A stretch of 56,465 nt of DNA, taken from contig NC_087065.1 of NCBI RefSeq assembly GCF_963678635.1, forward strand, positions 17,185,658-17,242,122, written 5' to 3'. Shown here one piece after another: positions 35,748-45,961 of this stretch. A program made the translations under genes and the position numbers. The notes beneath the pieces are model-generated. The model saw only the letters and a program-made list of their open reading frames with translations. It did not search any database and was not told the DNA's origin. Origin of the DNA: Symsagittifera roscoffensis (taxonomy: Eukaryota > Xenacoelomorpha > Acoela > Convolutidae). How positions within the stretch are numbered: position 1 is the stretch's first letter; each line of letters opens with the position of its first letter.

Positions 35748-36018
35748 AAATATATACTAATTTTGAGGGCGGGCCGCGCTCCGAAAAAACGCAATTTTTC
35801 GGTCAAAATTTTCCAAAAAGTGCCTAAAAACGCCTTTTTTGGCCTGTTTTTTCAAAATTTTGGCTGCGGCGCAAAAACTTTGGCCAAAATTGGGACAAAA
35901 CCGTGCTTTGGGAGAGCTCGAAAAATCAATTTGGTTGACCTAAAAAAAAAGGTCGTCAAAATTTTCGAATTTTTTTTGAAAATCCACCCCCCTCGAGAAA
36001 ATCCTAGATCCGCCCCTG
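35748..36018 (+). repeat. Dispersed repeat family E, copy 2
   Basis: It aligns with 164-410 over its length, from AAATATATACTAATTTTGAG to CTAGATCCGCCCCTGG. The 99-codon frame from 35745 is a product of the repeat and has no recognisable domain. Confidence 0.75.
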
Positions 36019-36816
36019 GTGAGACCTATAAGTTCGATGTCTGAGGTGTTTTGAGACTCATTCTAATTTATTGATAGGTTCGTGCAACTCTTTACTTTTG
36101 AATAAGCTTGGACAACTTTTTATTCTAACTGTCATTATTAACCCCAGTCTTATTTCCTTGATTGCAGAAAATCTACTCACAGAATTAGCTGTAAAATATT
36201 GCTAAAAAGGGGGCGAGGAAAAGATCATTTCGAACTATGTGAAATGTATTCTTGAAAATCTGATGAGTTATTTAGTTCAATTTCCAGAAAATTTTTAAAG
36301 ATTAGTTATCGATTGTGACTGTTTATTGATCAATTCATTACAACTTCATGTTTTTTTTGCAAGGAGTACCTAGATATCTCTATTGGATAAGCGGAATAAA
36401 ACAGTTGTTTATGCGACGTGAAGCATTCTCATAAAGAAAATCGAAATTATCAGTTGTGAAAAAAGTACTAAACTCGGCGGTTTCTTAAATTTGTGAAAAA
36501 ACTTAGGTCAGATGAAGAAAACTGGCATTTCCAGACCCCATTACATTGGTAAGCTTTTGAAACTAAACAATGATAGTTTCATAGAGGGTAGCTCTGATAA
36601 CTTGCTCTCAGTCAATGTAAAATTTTTACTGAATTTCGAAGTAAATGTTGTCCAAGATGAACATGGAAAACAGGCATTTTAGAAAGTAGTATCTTGAATT
36701 TTGCGCTTAGTTTCATCCATTAGTGTAGTCTCTTAAAATTGATTACAAAATGGAAAAGGTATGAAAAGCAGCAGTTTGATTTTGCTCTTATAAAATCGAA
36801 AGAGAAATACGTAATT

Positions 36817-37235
36817 GTTCCGACTTTCGATACGAAAGTAAAGGAATATTTGTGCTCGGGGTGGGTTTTTATTTCTTCAAACAAATATCGACTTTTTAAC
36901 TAGCCATTTTTGACGGAATTGTTTTACATCATTCGAAAGGTATTGCTGATAAATTTCGCGCTAATAACGTGTAAGCGGAAATTTAATCCGTCTTATAAAT
37001 CGTTCAAAATTGGTTGAAAGAAGCTTATTTGCCATAATTGATTTGTTACAATGAGCGAAATTTATCCCTTTGTACTTAATATGGCGTATGGGGTGATGAT
37101 TTTCATTAAAAACTTTCAAATTTGGCAAAAAATGTTTCTTTTTATTATACTACTTTTAACTTTTCTTAAGGTTATTGCTCCATAAACCCTAAAAAGCAGT
37201 CAGAATATTCAGGGCTTCGCCATGAAACGAGCAGT
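36817..37235 (+). mobile_element. Family C element, copy 5 (internally deleted)
   Basis: It begins GTTCCGACTTTCGATACG and ends CATGAAACGAGCAGTCTT. It lacks about 100 bp of the middle, joining TTCGAAAGGTATTGCTG directly to ATAAATTTCGCGCTAATAAC. Otherwise it follows the reference copy at 15833. Confidence 0.8.
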
Positions 37236-37288
37236 CTTTTTTTCTTTGTTTTGTCTTTATTGTTACTTTTTTTGATGCAGTACTAGGT

Positions 37289-37404
37289 AGTGAACAAAAA
37301 CTATCAAAGTTTCAGATCACTTAAAACCAAATATTCGTTTATGCTTCAAAGGAAGTGAATATTTGGATTTGAGTGATCTGAACCTCTGATAGTTTTTGAT
37401 CACT
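37289..37404. repeat. Inverted repeat, about 50-bp arms
   Basis: AGTGAACAAAAACTATCAAA at the left pairs with TCTGATAGTTTTTGATCACT at the right. The inner parts CAGATCACT...CCAAATATTC pair with GAATATTTGGATTTGAGTGA. About 90 percent of arm positions match around a loop of roughly 20 bp. It may be a small foldback element. Confidence 0.82.
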
Positions 37405-37974
37405 GCCATTCAGATCTCAAAAGACCATCATTTGAATTGAAATAAAAAACAAAAATTTACAAAACCAAAACGGCTCACTCAAAAAAACTATCTAAAAAAG
37501 TATTCAAAGTCGTCAGATAATCAAACGAAAAAAATTACAATACAGGTAACATTAAATCAATTAAAGTCCCTAGAATTCGAAAAAATTTCTGTAGACAAAC
37601 AATAGAACAAACAGTTTCAATACAATTTTTTGAATAACTGCGAATATTTATTAATACGGAAATGAAACTAAAATCTTTCAATAATTTCAAATAACAAAAT
37701 TTTTACGTTTTTTTAGTTACTAGCCTAACTTTGAATCAATCAAGCTCATTTCTAGCCAATACCAAATCAAACGCTTAAATTTTGAGCTGAAAACTTCATT
37801 TCGATCAATTCATCTCATTTCTGTATTCAGTAAAAAAACCCACATGTCAAAAGAAACTCAGAATGAATCAATTTTTTCTCTTGCAAGAATTAATAACTTT
37901 CGATAGTTTTGTAATAAAAAAAAGATTAATCTATGCCTCTGCCTGGAGACTTGTGAAGCTAGAAAATAAATCAA

Positions 37975-38276
37975 TGATACCGCAGTATTTTGTCAGTCAA
38001 GGTCAGTCTAAGATATAGCGACGACATATATATTAATTAATTAATTTAACTTCAACCTTCAACAACCTGTCAACACTCTTGGTGCTGAAGCTAAGTAATG
38101 TGTGTGTCTACTTAATTTATCTACTGTTGAAAGATTACAGTTGATCCAATCTGTATTTATTCGTACCAGTTCATAACCAATTGTTTTATTATTGTAACTA
38201 AGCATCTCATTAATTTACTTTACTTACTTTTAGTATTTTTAGTTAGAGTTCGTTAGTAAAGATCACGGATACCTCA
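37975..38276 (+). mobile_element. 5' LTR of the Ty3/gypsy element
   Basis: 302 bp, starting TGATACCGCAGTATTTTGTC and ending GGATACCTCA (TG...CA ends). It aligns with 44231-44532 over its full length. I count about eighteen to twenty differences, roughly 6 percent, so the insertion is not recent. Directly downstream, TGGTGCAGCC at 38277 begins with TGG, as a tRNA primer binding site does. Confidence 0.92.
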
Positions 38277-38294
38277 TGGTGCAGCCAGTAGTCC
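38277..38294 (+). promoter_or_regulatory. Putative tRNA primer binding site
   Basis: TGGTGCAGCCAGTAGTCC follows the LTR without a gap. TGG complements the CCA tail of a tRNA. Which tRNA cannot be said from memory. Confidence 0.6.
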
Positions 38295-38370
38295 ATAATT
38301 CGGATGAGCGAACAGATTTAGTTGTAGTACACCATTTTGAGCAAAACCATCGTCGGAGCCAACGTACCCA

Positions 38371-39356
38371 TTGGATGCATGGATAGGCCCATTTTTCCTC
38401 GCAATTTCTCTACGCGAAAAAGGTAATCCAAACGACTTACTTTCACCACCTGGACCGGTACACGATGACCCGTCGCCGAAACCAGAATTACCAGCGTCAG
38501 GCGAAGATGCGGAAACAAACAGACGAGCGAGAGATAATGCCGCCACCAGGAAGGTACAAAAAGCAAATGACGAGAGAAGGAAAAAGGGCACGAAGATTAA
38601 TCCAACAGTGTATTACCACGAGGCGGAAAGTCGCATCAAGTCCAGATTATTCTTCGCACTAGGCAACGAGGGTAAGAAAAGATTTCTGCAACAAAATGCC
38701 CACGTAAACAATGTAAACTTTAAAGATTTTTACGCCGCATGCGAGCGTCTATTCAAACGAGATAAGAATTACATCGTAGAAAGAATGCACTTATAAAACG
38801 CAAACCAAGGCAGAAAAGAAGGTTTAGAAGCTTTCTATCTCGGGACAGGCAGCAAAATGCGGATGGGCATAAGACGCCAAAAAGGAAGTAATCAGAGACA
38901 TTTTCATAGCCAAAATGAGATTTGTGGACATACAACAGCAGCTATGTATCAGGCCAGGCGAAAATATTGACGAAACTCTTAAATCAGCATTATTACAATA
39001 AAAAGGCTATGCAACAGCTAAAACCCTTCTGAAACAAAACCCATCTGCGAACCCGTTCAGAATTAAGCAAGATTCTACCATGTCTATTCAACCACGGAAT
39101 GTGTACAAAATTGGACTATTAGAACAACAAGACAAGAGAAGAAACCGGAAATCAGGACCCAACTCAGGTAACAAATCAATGAATACAGTGAAACTTTGTT
39201 ACTTTTGTGGAAACAAACTCTCCCCAGAGCATAGGGAAAATGTGCAGCAAGGGGGCAACTTGTAACAGCTGCGGAAAGAAGGGTCATTTTGCGAAATGCT
39301 GCAACTCATCAGAATACAAAGTCGGGAATGTAGAATCAGATCAAGAAAAAAATTGA
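38371..39356 (+). pseudogene. Ty3/gypsy gag remnant with two zinc knuckles
   Basis: The first open piece (38371-38796) encodes a hydrophilic, charged N-terminal part. After a stop, further pieces in shifted frames carry the helical core seen in retrotransposon Gag, including GLEAFYLG and KKEVIRDIFIAKMRFVDIQQ. The nucleocapsid end has CYFCGNKLSPEHREN and, one frame over, CNSCGKKGHFAKCC, the second a canonical CX2CX4HX4C knuckle. Gag would package element RNA. At least two in-frame stops and several frame breaks show it is dead. A 127-bp segment (38928-39054) is repeated inside the reverse transcriptase region. Confidence 0.85.
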
Positions 39357-39479
39357 AACATTGAAAAATAGACTCGGATAGTGAGTCAGAGTACCCAGTC
39401 CTAAGAATAAAAGAAGAAAACCACCAGGCTGAATCTGTTAAAAATCTGGAAGTCACAAATGCAGCAGCGGGCCAAACGA

Positions 39480-39955
39480 AATGCTTAAGACTAACCCTCA
39501 GGACAGCGGGATCAATTTTTAGTGCCACAGTTGACACCGGAAGCGCGGCATCATTCATTAACAAACGAACAGCGGATTTACTATTGAAGAAAGACAAATC
39601 AGCGAGAGTACTATCATTAGATGAATATCCAATTAAGACAAAGTACGTCGACTACAATCACCACGCAATCAAAATTTATGGCACACTGATCATAGATATA
39701 TATTCTAACGGATGGGTGGCTGAAAACGCACAATTTTTGAGTTTCAGAGAACCGAACAAGATGCTTACTAGGCCTGGACATACATCCTACGATACGCATA
39801 ATAACCACGCAAGTAAAAATAACATGTTCTCAAAAGAAAGAAATCAAAACCACAGAAAAAACGAAGAAACTGAAGAGTCACAATTCTGGAAAACCAAACT
39901 CATGGAGAAATACAAAAAAAATTTCAACCGACTCGGAAGGTCTAAAAAACCATAA
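39480..39955 (+). pseudogene. Ty3/gypsy aspartic protease region
   Basis: The frame contains ATVDTGSAASFINKRTADLL, with the D-T-G-S catalytic loop of retroviral-type aspartic proteases, and later IKIYGTLIIDIYSNGW, which fits the strand before the second conserved part. The open frame runs to a stop at 39953-39955. This domain cleaves the Gag-Pol polyprotein. It lies in the usual gag-protease-RT order. The frame is disconnected from gag and RT by breaks on both sides. Confidence 0.82.
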
Positions 39956-40931
39956 AGTTTTTACTCTTCTTAAGTCACCGTTAGTACCTATCCAAAAAAA
40001 GTGCCGTATAGTCCCAAACTTGACAAATGTACATCAGACCAGTTTGTAGCACCAGTAGTAGTCACGGCAAAAAAGGAGGCGGAACATACAACAGCAGCTA
40101 TGTATCAGGCCAGGCGAAAATATTGACGAAACTCTTAAATCAGCATTATTACAATAAAAAGGCTATGCAACAGCTAAAACCCTTCTGAAACAAAACCCAT
40201 CTGCGAACCCATCTGCGATGGACGCTAAACTTATGAATGCACAAAATTTCAAAACAAATTCTAAATGCCGAATCTACTGGAGTTACTAGACTCAGCTCCC
40301 CAGAGTATCACATCAAAGGACCCAGGTGAAGTGTGGTTTACATCATTAGATCTGAAGTACGCCTTCAGCCAGTTAGCCTTGGACGACTCAGTTAGCAAAT
40401 ACTGAAACTTCAGTACTGTTTGTGGCGAGTTCACTGGCACCTAGAGATTCAAAACGGGATTTCACGGACTGACAGACATGCCCAAAGAATTTCAGAAGGC
40501 GATAGATAACACGTTTCAAGGATTATCAGGATGATTCCTTTTTTTTAGACGACATTCTGATTGTGTCAAAAAGCTCGATTTTAGATCATAACAAAACAGT
40601 AGAAAGTGTCTTAGAAAGACTCGATGATAAAGGATTCGCGCTAAAGGGAAGCAAGTTCGAATCTTCGAAAAAGAGTTTAGCGTGGCTAGGTTTTGAAAAA
40701 GATTCAGAGGGAATCCGACCTAAACACTCGAAAATAGAGTCAGTCTTGAATTTAGCGCCGCCGAAAACTCTGAAACAACTCAGATCATTTATGGGAGTCT
40801 TAAGCCATTTATCAAAATTTATTCTAAACCTGCAATTAAAATTTAAACCTCTGAGACCCTCACTCGAAGTTGGAATAAGCAGTCATTTGTCTGAACAGAT
40901 GTACAAGAATTTGCGTTCAAGGAATTATTAA
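39956..40931 (+). pseudogene. Ty3/gypsy reverse transcriptase, broken
   Basis: Recognisable pieces in order are VAPVVVTAKKE, FTSLDLKYAFSQLALDDS, FKTGFHGLTDMPKEFQKAID and FLDDILIVSKSS; the D-D pair at 40548-40553 is the catalytic motif. The thumb/connection follows in the frame that runs to 40931, with GFALKGSKFESSKKSLAWLG and LRSFMGVLSHLSKFI. In-frame stops occur near 40403 and 40442, a frame shift lies near the T run at 40538-40546, and a 127-bp piece of gag is inserted at 40084-40210. The enzyme cannot be made. Confidence 0.88.
40084..40210 (+). repeat. 127-bp gag segment duplicated into the RT region
   Basis: This is an exact or near-exact copy of 38928-39054, starting ACATACAACAGCAGCTATGT and ending CATCTGCGAACCC. 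It replaces or interrupts reverse transcriptase sequence between VTAKKEAE and DAKLMNAQ. At its end CCCATCTGCGA is repeated in tandem. Confidence 0.93.
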
Positions 40932-40954
40932 AAGCAATCGGAGATATTACAAAA

Positions 40955-41434
40955 ATGTTTCATTACGATGCAACGAAAAAGTCGAGAATTAAGTGTGATG
41001 CAAGCCACAAAAGATTGGGTGCTGCTTTAGAACAGGAGGTTGAACCAAGAATTTGGGCCCCAATTGCTTTTACAACCAGATTTCTAAATCAAGCAGAACA
41101 GAAGTATTCATCTAATGAACTAGAGCTACTAGCAGTGGTTTGGTCGTGCGAGTACTTTAAAAACTATTTATTGGGGAACCATTATTATACTCTAACTGAT
41201 CACAAAGCACTAGTTTCTGCACTCAAGGAAAATAGAGGTAACCGGACAAATCAATCACGCTTAACTAGGTGGGCGGACCGGTTATTACCTTTTGAATTCT
41301 CAATTTTACACATTTCAGGAATAAACATAGGTATAGCAGATTACTTGTCGAGGAACCCAAAACTTCCAGCCCCACCACAAACCAAGTACGATGAACAATT
41401 TGTGATCAAATCGTTCAAATCGATCCAAAATTGA
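40955..41434 (+). CDS. Ty3/gypsy RNase H domain (open piece of pol)
   Basis: A 159-codon open piece with a complete RNase H-like domain. The acidic residues sit in IKCDASHKRLGAALEQ, SSNELELLAVVWSCEYF and YTLTDHKALVSAL, followed by RWADRLLPFEFSILHISG and ADYLSRNP, the standard Ty3/gypsy ending. It degrades the RNA strand during reverse transcription. The frame differs from that of the preceding RT piece, so although this part is intact it is not translated as part of a full polyprotein as printed. Confidence 0.85.
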   Translation: MFHYDATKKSRIKCDASHKRLGAALEQEVEPRIWAPIAFTTRFLNQAEQKYSSNELELLAVVWSCEYFKNYLLGNHYYTLTDHKALVSALKENRGNRTNQSRLTRWADRLLPFEFSILHISGINIGIADYLSRNPKLPAPPQTKYDEQFVIKSFKSIQN

Positions 41435-42516
41435 TCCAACATTTTGACAATGCTTGCAAATACATCCAGAACAGGGTCGAGGAAAATCACACTTATCCAG
41501 ATGTCATACCGGAATGTTGCTTAAACATATCAGACAAATCGCATCATCCCTTAAAATCCAATCATAAATCCAACTTAGTTAGAAACAAACCAGATCTACC
41601 TCAATTGAAGTTATTTAATCTGGATAGGCCAAAAATGTTAAACATTATTCGTTTTCATTCAATACAGGGCATCGCTACATGTATCAGAAGAATGAACCAA
41701 TCATATTCAAACAGCAGAGTATGCAAATTTGTATTCGGGGACGGAAAGAAATTCCAAAGTCCTTCCGACCAATCTGAATCGAGCTGCGGGATTTGCGTAA
41801 TTTCACTCGAAGGCCGCAAAAAATACGAATGGGATATTAACCAATTAGAATTGAGCAAATCTGCGGAAAGAAATATCAGCCCATATGACATTGAACCACA
41901 AGAAGGCGCCGTATCCAAGATAAACCAATCAGACAGCAGTATTCGTATAAACATAGAATTTGGCAAAAATTCATTGTCTCCGACCGTAACTCAACATAAA
42001 GCTTCCCTAATTCCTCTAATACTAGAACTAATCCCGGCCAAATTGAAAAATAACTAAACTTTTCAGATTTCTAATAGCAAATTTAACTTGCCATCACTAA
42101 GGGTCCAGGCGGACAAGCAGACCGTAACGGAGGCAGATCGGAATAGGCTGAAACGGCGCCGATCGGATGGAGGGAGCCAGCAGTTTAGGCGGAAGAAATT
42201 GAGACAAACTTCAGTGTCGAATCTGAGACAAAATAACGCAAAAATGCTGGCAAATTTCAGACTGAAGAGATCCACGAAGGCAGCAAGAGTAAGCATAATG
42301 GTGAACAAATTGAACAGCAGAGGCTCTAGGACCACACCGATTGTGTCAGATGACAGAAGGTCCTTCACAACAGGACTGTCGGACACACTACTGGCCGGGC
42401 TAACGTCGGAGTACTCGCAATTAGGACCATTGAGGAAATGTATTCTGCAAAAGACAAAGAGGGATTCATTCGGCTATGGAACTATATCGCAATTTTCATT
42501 AATGATTGCGTCATAA
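41435..42516 (+). pseudogene. Long linker between RNase H and integrase, unrecognised
   Basis: Two open pieces (to 42057, and 42088-42516 in another frame) fill about 1.1 kb between RNase H and the integrase zinc domain, far longer than the usual short linker. The first piece is polar and Ser/Asn-rich (KSNHKSNLVRNKPDLPQLK). The second is strongly basic (RNRLKRRRSDGGSQQFRRKK, RLKRSTKAARVS). No domain is recognised. It may be a lineage-specific insertion or a basic nucleic-acid-binding tail. Confidence 0.55.
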
Positions 42517-43348
42517 TATATAATCGAGTGGCGATTCCACTTTGCCTAAGGAAAGCGGTACTCAATCGTCTACATAGAACGCACCCAGTACAAGAAGCGA
42601 TGATAGATGCTGCAGTTTACATTTGGCGGCCACGAATGCACCGCGAGATTATCGAACTCTGTCAGAACTGCAGAAAATGCTCAGAGTATGGTTAGAGCAT
42701 CAAAATATCAAAACCATTTAATTCATCTAAACCGCTACTAGAATTAGCCGCAACAAATGACGAGTTGCAAATGGACTTAGCCGGCCCATTATTAGATAGT
42801 AAAGAGAAAAAGTTATATATCTTAGTGGCGATTGATAGATATTCAAAATATCCGTCTGCGTCAATCACAAAAACAACGAGGGAGAGAAAATTACCTAAAT
42901 TAATACGAACGGACCAATATTCAGGATTTAAAAACAAAATAAAATAATGTCACAATTTTGTAAGGAAAATGGAATCAAACAAATGTTTTGCCCCGTAGGA
43001 GACCACCGCGGTTGTGGACTAGTTGAAAGGTGTATCCAAACAATTAAGAGGAAATTGGGAACAATGCAACTGGATCCCAATTTCACGGATATTCAGTCCG
43101 CGGTTAAATTGATTATTGGAGACATTCGAGTCGTCAAACACGCTTTATTGAAAAAGTCACCTTTTGAACTTCACTTTGGAGGGAAGCCAAATACCTGTTT
43201 TTCACTTTTAAGTGATAAACGTTTACACAATTTAGATCGTGACAACTTAGAAAGGAATTTGTTGACACTGGAGCAGATGAGAGAAACATCGGATTCAAGG
43301 ACAAGACTCAAAGCAGTGCATAAAGGAGAAACGAGCAGAAGCTTATGA
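42438..43348 (+). pseudogene. Ty3/gypsy integrase, broken
   Basis: The HHCC zinc domain is in the first piece: NRLHRTHPVQEAMIDAAVYI, then CQNCRKC before a stop at 42693-42695. The core follows in other frames with D in MDLAGPL, D in IRTDQYSGF and E in CGLVERCIQTIKRKLG, the D,D,E triad of retroviral integrases. The first two acidic residues are only about 47 residues apart in the printed frame, shorter than usual, so an internal deletion is likely. Stops at 42693 and 42945 separate the pieces. Confidence 0.86.
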
Positions 43349-43572
43349 CCAAAATTCAGACTTAGATCACCCGAGCCGGAAGGATTGAGGACACTAGAAA
43401 CTCTGGCTAAGGCAGCCAGCGACTGGCTTCATCAGAGTCCAATTCATCAGATGGGCAACCTCTACTTACCAGTGCGTCCCAAATTAAAAGGCAACCAAAT
43501 TTGGCCGCAAGCTCTAGTTGGTCAAGAAAACCCACAGGAAGAGAGAATTTGGAACCAGCCTGATCATCTTTA

Positions 43573-43869
43573 TTGCCTCCAAGGAAGCGAACAGTGGACC
43601 TCACAATATCATCCGAAAGCTCGGGGGAATTAGCAGAATCACCGGTGAAAATGACTCCAGTACCTGCAGCGATAGTGCCACTTAAAGGAAATCCAGCAAA
43701 AATGGCAAGTATTTCAGCCAGTTCGAAGACAACTCAAGCTGAAGAGCCGAGGGTACCAGACCAGCCAGACATATCACCGCCAAAGGAGAGTCAGAGTAAG
43801 CGGAAGGAAACAGTAACGGAGCCCACGATTTTACCACAAAAGACGGAAGAGATCAAATTGAACATATAA
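43573..43869 (+). CDS. Proline/serine-rich ORF downstream of integrase
   Basis: A 98-codon frame beginning MPPRKRTVDLTISSESSGEL and rich in Pro, Ser, Glu and Lys, of the kind found as disordered C-terminal tails of Ty3/gypsy Pol or as late accessory frames. No chromodomain or envelope features (signal peptide, transmembrane segment) are seen here or in 43870-44160. It could be the C terminus of integrase displaced by a frame break near 43350. Confidence 0.4.
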   Translation: MPPRKRTVDLTISSESSGELAESPVKMTPVPAAIVPLKGNPAKMASISASSKTTQAEEPRVPDQPDISPPKESQSKRKETVTEPTILPQKTEEIKLNI

Positions 43870-44205
43870 AATTGTTCGAGAAGCTCAGGCAGGACAAAGA
43901 GACAAACTAGATTTCTCGGCAGCCCTCTACGTCATGCGGTAAAAATAGTTGAGGAGGAAGGAACAAGCGCTGCGAAGAATCCAGTTATCCCGCCGTCAGA
44001 GGAGCTGTATACAGCATCACGAGCGGTTTCGATTTCGATGGGTAGTTTTCCATCATCAGATGAAGAACAAACAATGACTGGGAGAAAAATAAGTACCAGA
44101 AAACCACGAGAGCCTTTTTTGAAACCAAAACTGAAACCAAAAAAAAAACAAATGAACTAATCTAGACATTGAAACATTAAATTTTCAATTTCAATAAAAA
44201 TTTTC

Positions 44206-44220
44206 TTTGGTGGGGGAATG
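44206..44220 (+). promoter_or_regulatory. Polypurine tract of the Ty3/gypsy element
   Basis: GGTGGGGGAATG lies just upstream of the 3' LTR. A 10-bp TGATACTGCA (44221-44230) duplicates the LTR start and separates the tract from the aligned LTR. Confidence 0.65.
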
Positions 44221-44230
44221 TGATACTGCA

Positions 44231-44532
44231 TGATACTGCAGTATTTTGTCAGTCAAGGTTAGTCTAAGATATAGCGACGACATAGATATTAATTAATTAA
44301 CAAAACTTCAACCTTCAACAACCCGTCAACACTCTTGGTGCTAAAGCTAAGTAATGTGTGTTTCTACATAACTTATCTACTGTTGAAAGATTACAGTTGA
44401 TCCAATCTGTATTTATTCGTACCAGTTCATAACCAAGTGTTTTATTATTGTAACTAAGCATCTCATTAATTTACTTTACTTACTTTTAGTATTTTTAGTT
44501 AGAGTTAGTTTGTAAAGATCAAGGATATCTCA
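44231..44532 (+). mobile_element. 3' LTR of the Ty3/gypsy element
   Basis: 302 bp aligning with the 5' LTR, ending GGATATCTCA. Flanks outside the two LTRs (ATCAA on the left, ACCGA on the right) do not match, so no target duplication is clear. TCAA does occur at both edges if the LTR is taken to end three bases earlier. Confidence 0.9.
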
Positions 44533-45230
44533 ACCGAATTAAATGCGAAAACTTTTCATCAAACTTTGTACTTCAATTCATTTTTTTCTAAAAGAATTTT
44601 GTTTGTGTAGGATGCGTTGAGACCTGAAAACTTCAAGTCTTACTTTGAGATCTTTTGCGTCAAGCGCTTCTCTATCAAGACGGAGAAATGGGAGATTTTT
44701 TTAAACTGTCAGTGTCTTAGGTTCATTAACTCTAGTCCAGGATTCATCGAATACCGGAAAAAAAAGAATTAGAAATATAGCCTTTAGTTGGCCCCTGTAT
44801 ACTCTAAAATGCCTGATTAGTTGAGCAGATCAGTTTGTAAAAGTAAATTAGAGTGTAGTTATCAATTCTGATTGGTAGCAGTCAGTGATTTACATTCCAC
44901 TGTTTTATTATAGGGATTACAAAAAGGTGGAAGCCAAAACATAAATGAAGTTCCGAACAAATCGCAATTTCCGTGTAATGTTTATTCAATTTTTTAAAAA
45001 AATTTTTGATTTTTTTTTGTTAGCTGAGTTAGCTTATGTTCTTCGTAAATTCATGAGAATGTGTTTTATCGTCCATCACATAAAAAAAATTTTCATAAGA
45101 AACTATCGTACATTTTGCTTAAATTGAAATCGTATGGCAATCAATTTTCCCTAAATTCCGAAACTCAATGTATACTATGAAAATTAAATGATGTCAAAAT
45201 GGGCAGTTCAGATACCCTTGATTGGCTTAT
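44533..45230. other. Non-coding spacer between the two LTR-type elements
   Basis: AT-rich intron sequence with no supported feature. A 60-codon frame at 44945-45127 has no recognisable content. Confidence 0.45.
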
Positions 45231-45347
45231 TGGAACCTGATCTAAACTACATTTTATGATTGGATAAATTAGATATTTTACCAATGTAAAGTATTTAATA
45301 TTAACCAATCATGATCCATCTGACTAACAATCCACTTATTTGTAAGT

Positions 45348-45375
45348 GCTGAAATTACTTGTAATTTCAGCACCA
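45348..45375. repeat. Hairpin with 13-bp arms in the terminal repeat
   Basis: GTGCTGAAATTAC, two bases TT, then the exact complement GTAATTTCAGCAC. The same hairpin is present in the right repeat (about 49570-49600) and in the diverged copy near 55240, and with mismatched outer bases near 56262. Confidence 0.95.
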
Positions 45376-45465
45376 GAGAGATTTGAATTTAACTTAGAAA
45401 TTAGTTGACTCTCCAAGAAGACTTCAGCAACCGCAATAAACCAGTATACCCTAGATCTATTGAGC

Positions 45466-45846
45466 CTAGCAGAGACTAGTTAAACAACCTGAGACTAGAT
45501 AGTATAAGAGTAAGATTAGGATTGGTATTAGACTAAGAAGTTGCACGAATCTATCCGGCCGAAAATAAGATAGCGTGACGAGCAGACGGTGTACCCTATC
45601 CGAAATTACTCTATGAGTTATACACTTCGGTCCTAACTCATCTGGTGCGACCATTAGTCTCGAACAAGACCTTAATAGCTTAGAATTAACCAAAAATAGA
45701 TTAGAATTTAGACAAAACATTTTTAAAATGTTACACGACGATAATTTAATCGAAATGTCTCTAGGACTCAATAGATCAAAGCCAATATTCCGAACGATAA
45801 GAGAACTACCCGGAATTGCAAGAAGACCTCGAACCAGAGACGACAT
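45466..45846 (-). CDS. Antisense ORF in the terminal repeat, 126 aa, unknown
   Basis: A 126-codon minus-strand frame with a hydrophobic C-terminal stretch (LLSLIPILILLLYYLVSG) that could span a membrane. An identical-length frame is at 49690-50070 in the other repeat. The 85 bp of it visible in the older relative (56381-56465) keeps the frame and the stop despite about six substitutions. That is mild support for selection, over too short a stretch to decide. It overlaps the sense frame at 45617-45961. No similarity recognised. Confidence 0.3.
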   Translation of the reverse strand: MSSLVRGLLAIPGSSLIVRNIGFDLLSPRDISIKLSSCNILKMFCLNSNLFLVNSKLLRSCSRLMVAPDELGPKCITHRVISDRVHRLLVTLSYFRPDRFVQLLSLIPILILLLYYLVSGCLTSLC

Positions 45847-45961
45847 ACGACAAAGTAGAAACTTACCATATAGTTATATGATAGTTCGGCAAAAGCCAAC
45901 ACAAACTTTTGTATTTAGAATACTACTAGCAATGAATTTAGATTTTCATTTGCAAACATAA
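45617..45961 (+). CDS. Sense ORF in the left terminal repeat, unknown
   Basis: Open for 114 codons from a TGA at 45614-45616 to TAA; the first ATG is at 45728, leaving 77 aa. Before the ATG the frame encodes a helical, coiled-coil-like stretch (LEQDLNSLELTKNRLEFRQ), and after it a basic stretch (RELPGIARRPRTRDDIRQSR). The helical part before the ATG suggests that, if real, the protein starts upstream by splicing or a non-AUG start. The right repeat has the same frame at 49841-50185. Function unknown. Confidence 0.35.
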   Translation, partial: VIHFGPNSSGATISLEQDLNSLELTKNRLEFRQNIFKMLHDDNLIEMSLGLNRSKPIFRTIRELPGIARRPRTRDDIRQSRNLPYSYMIVRQKPTQTFVFRILLAMNLDFHLQT

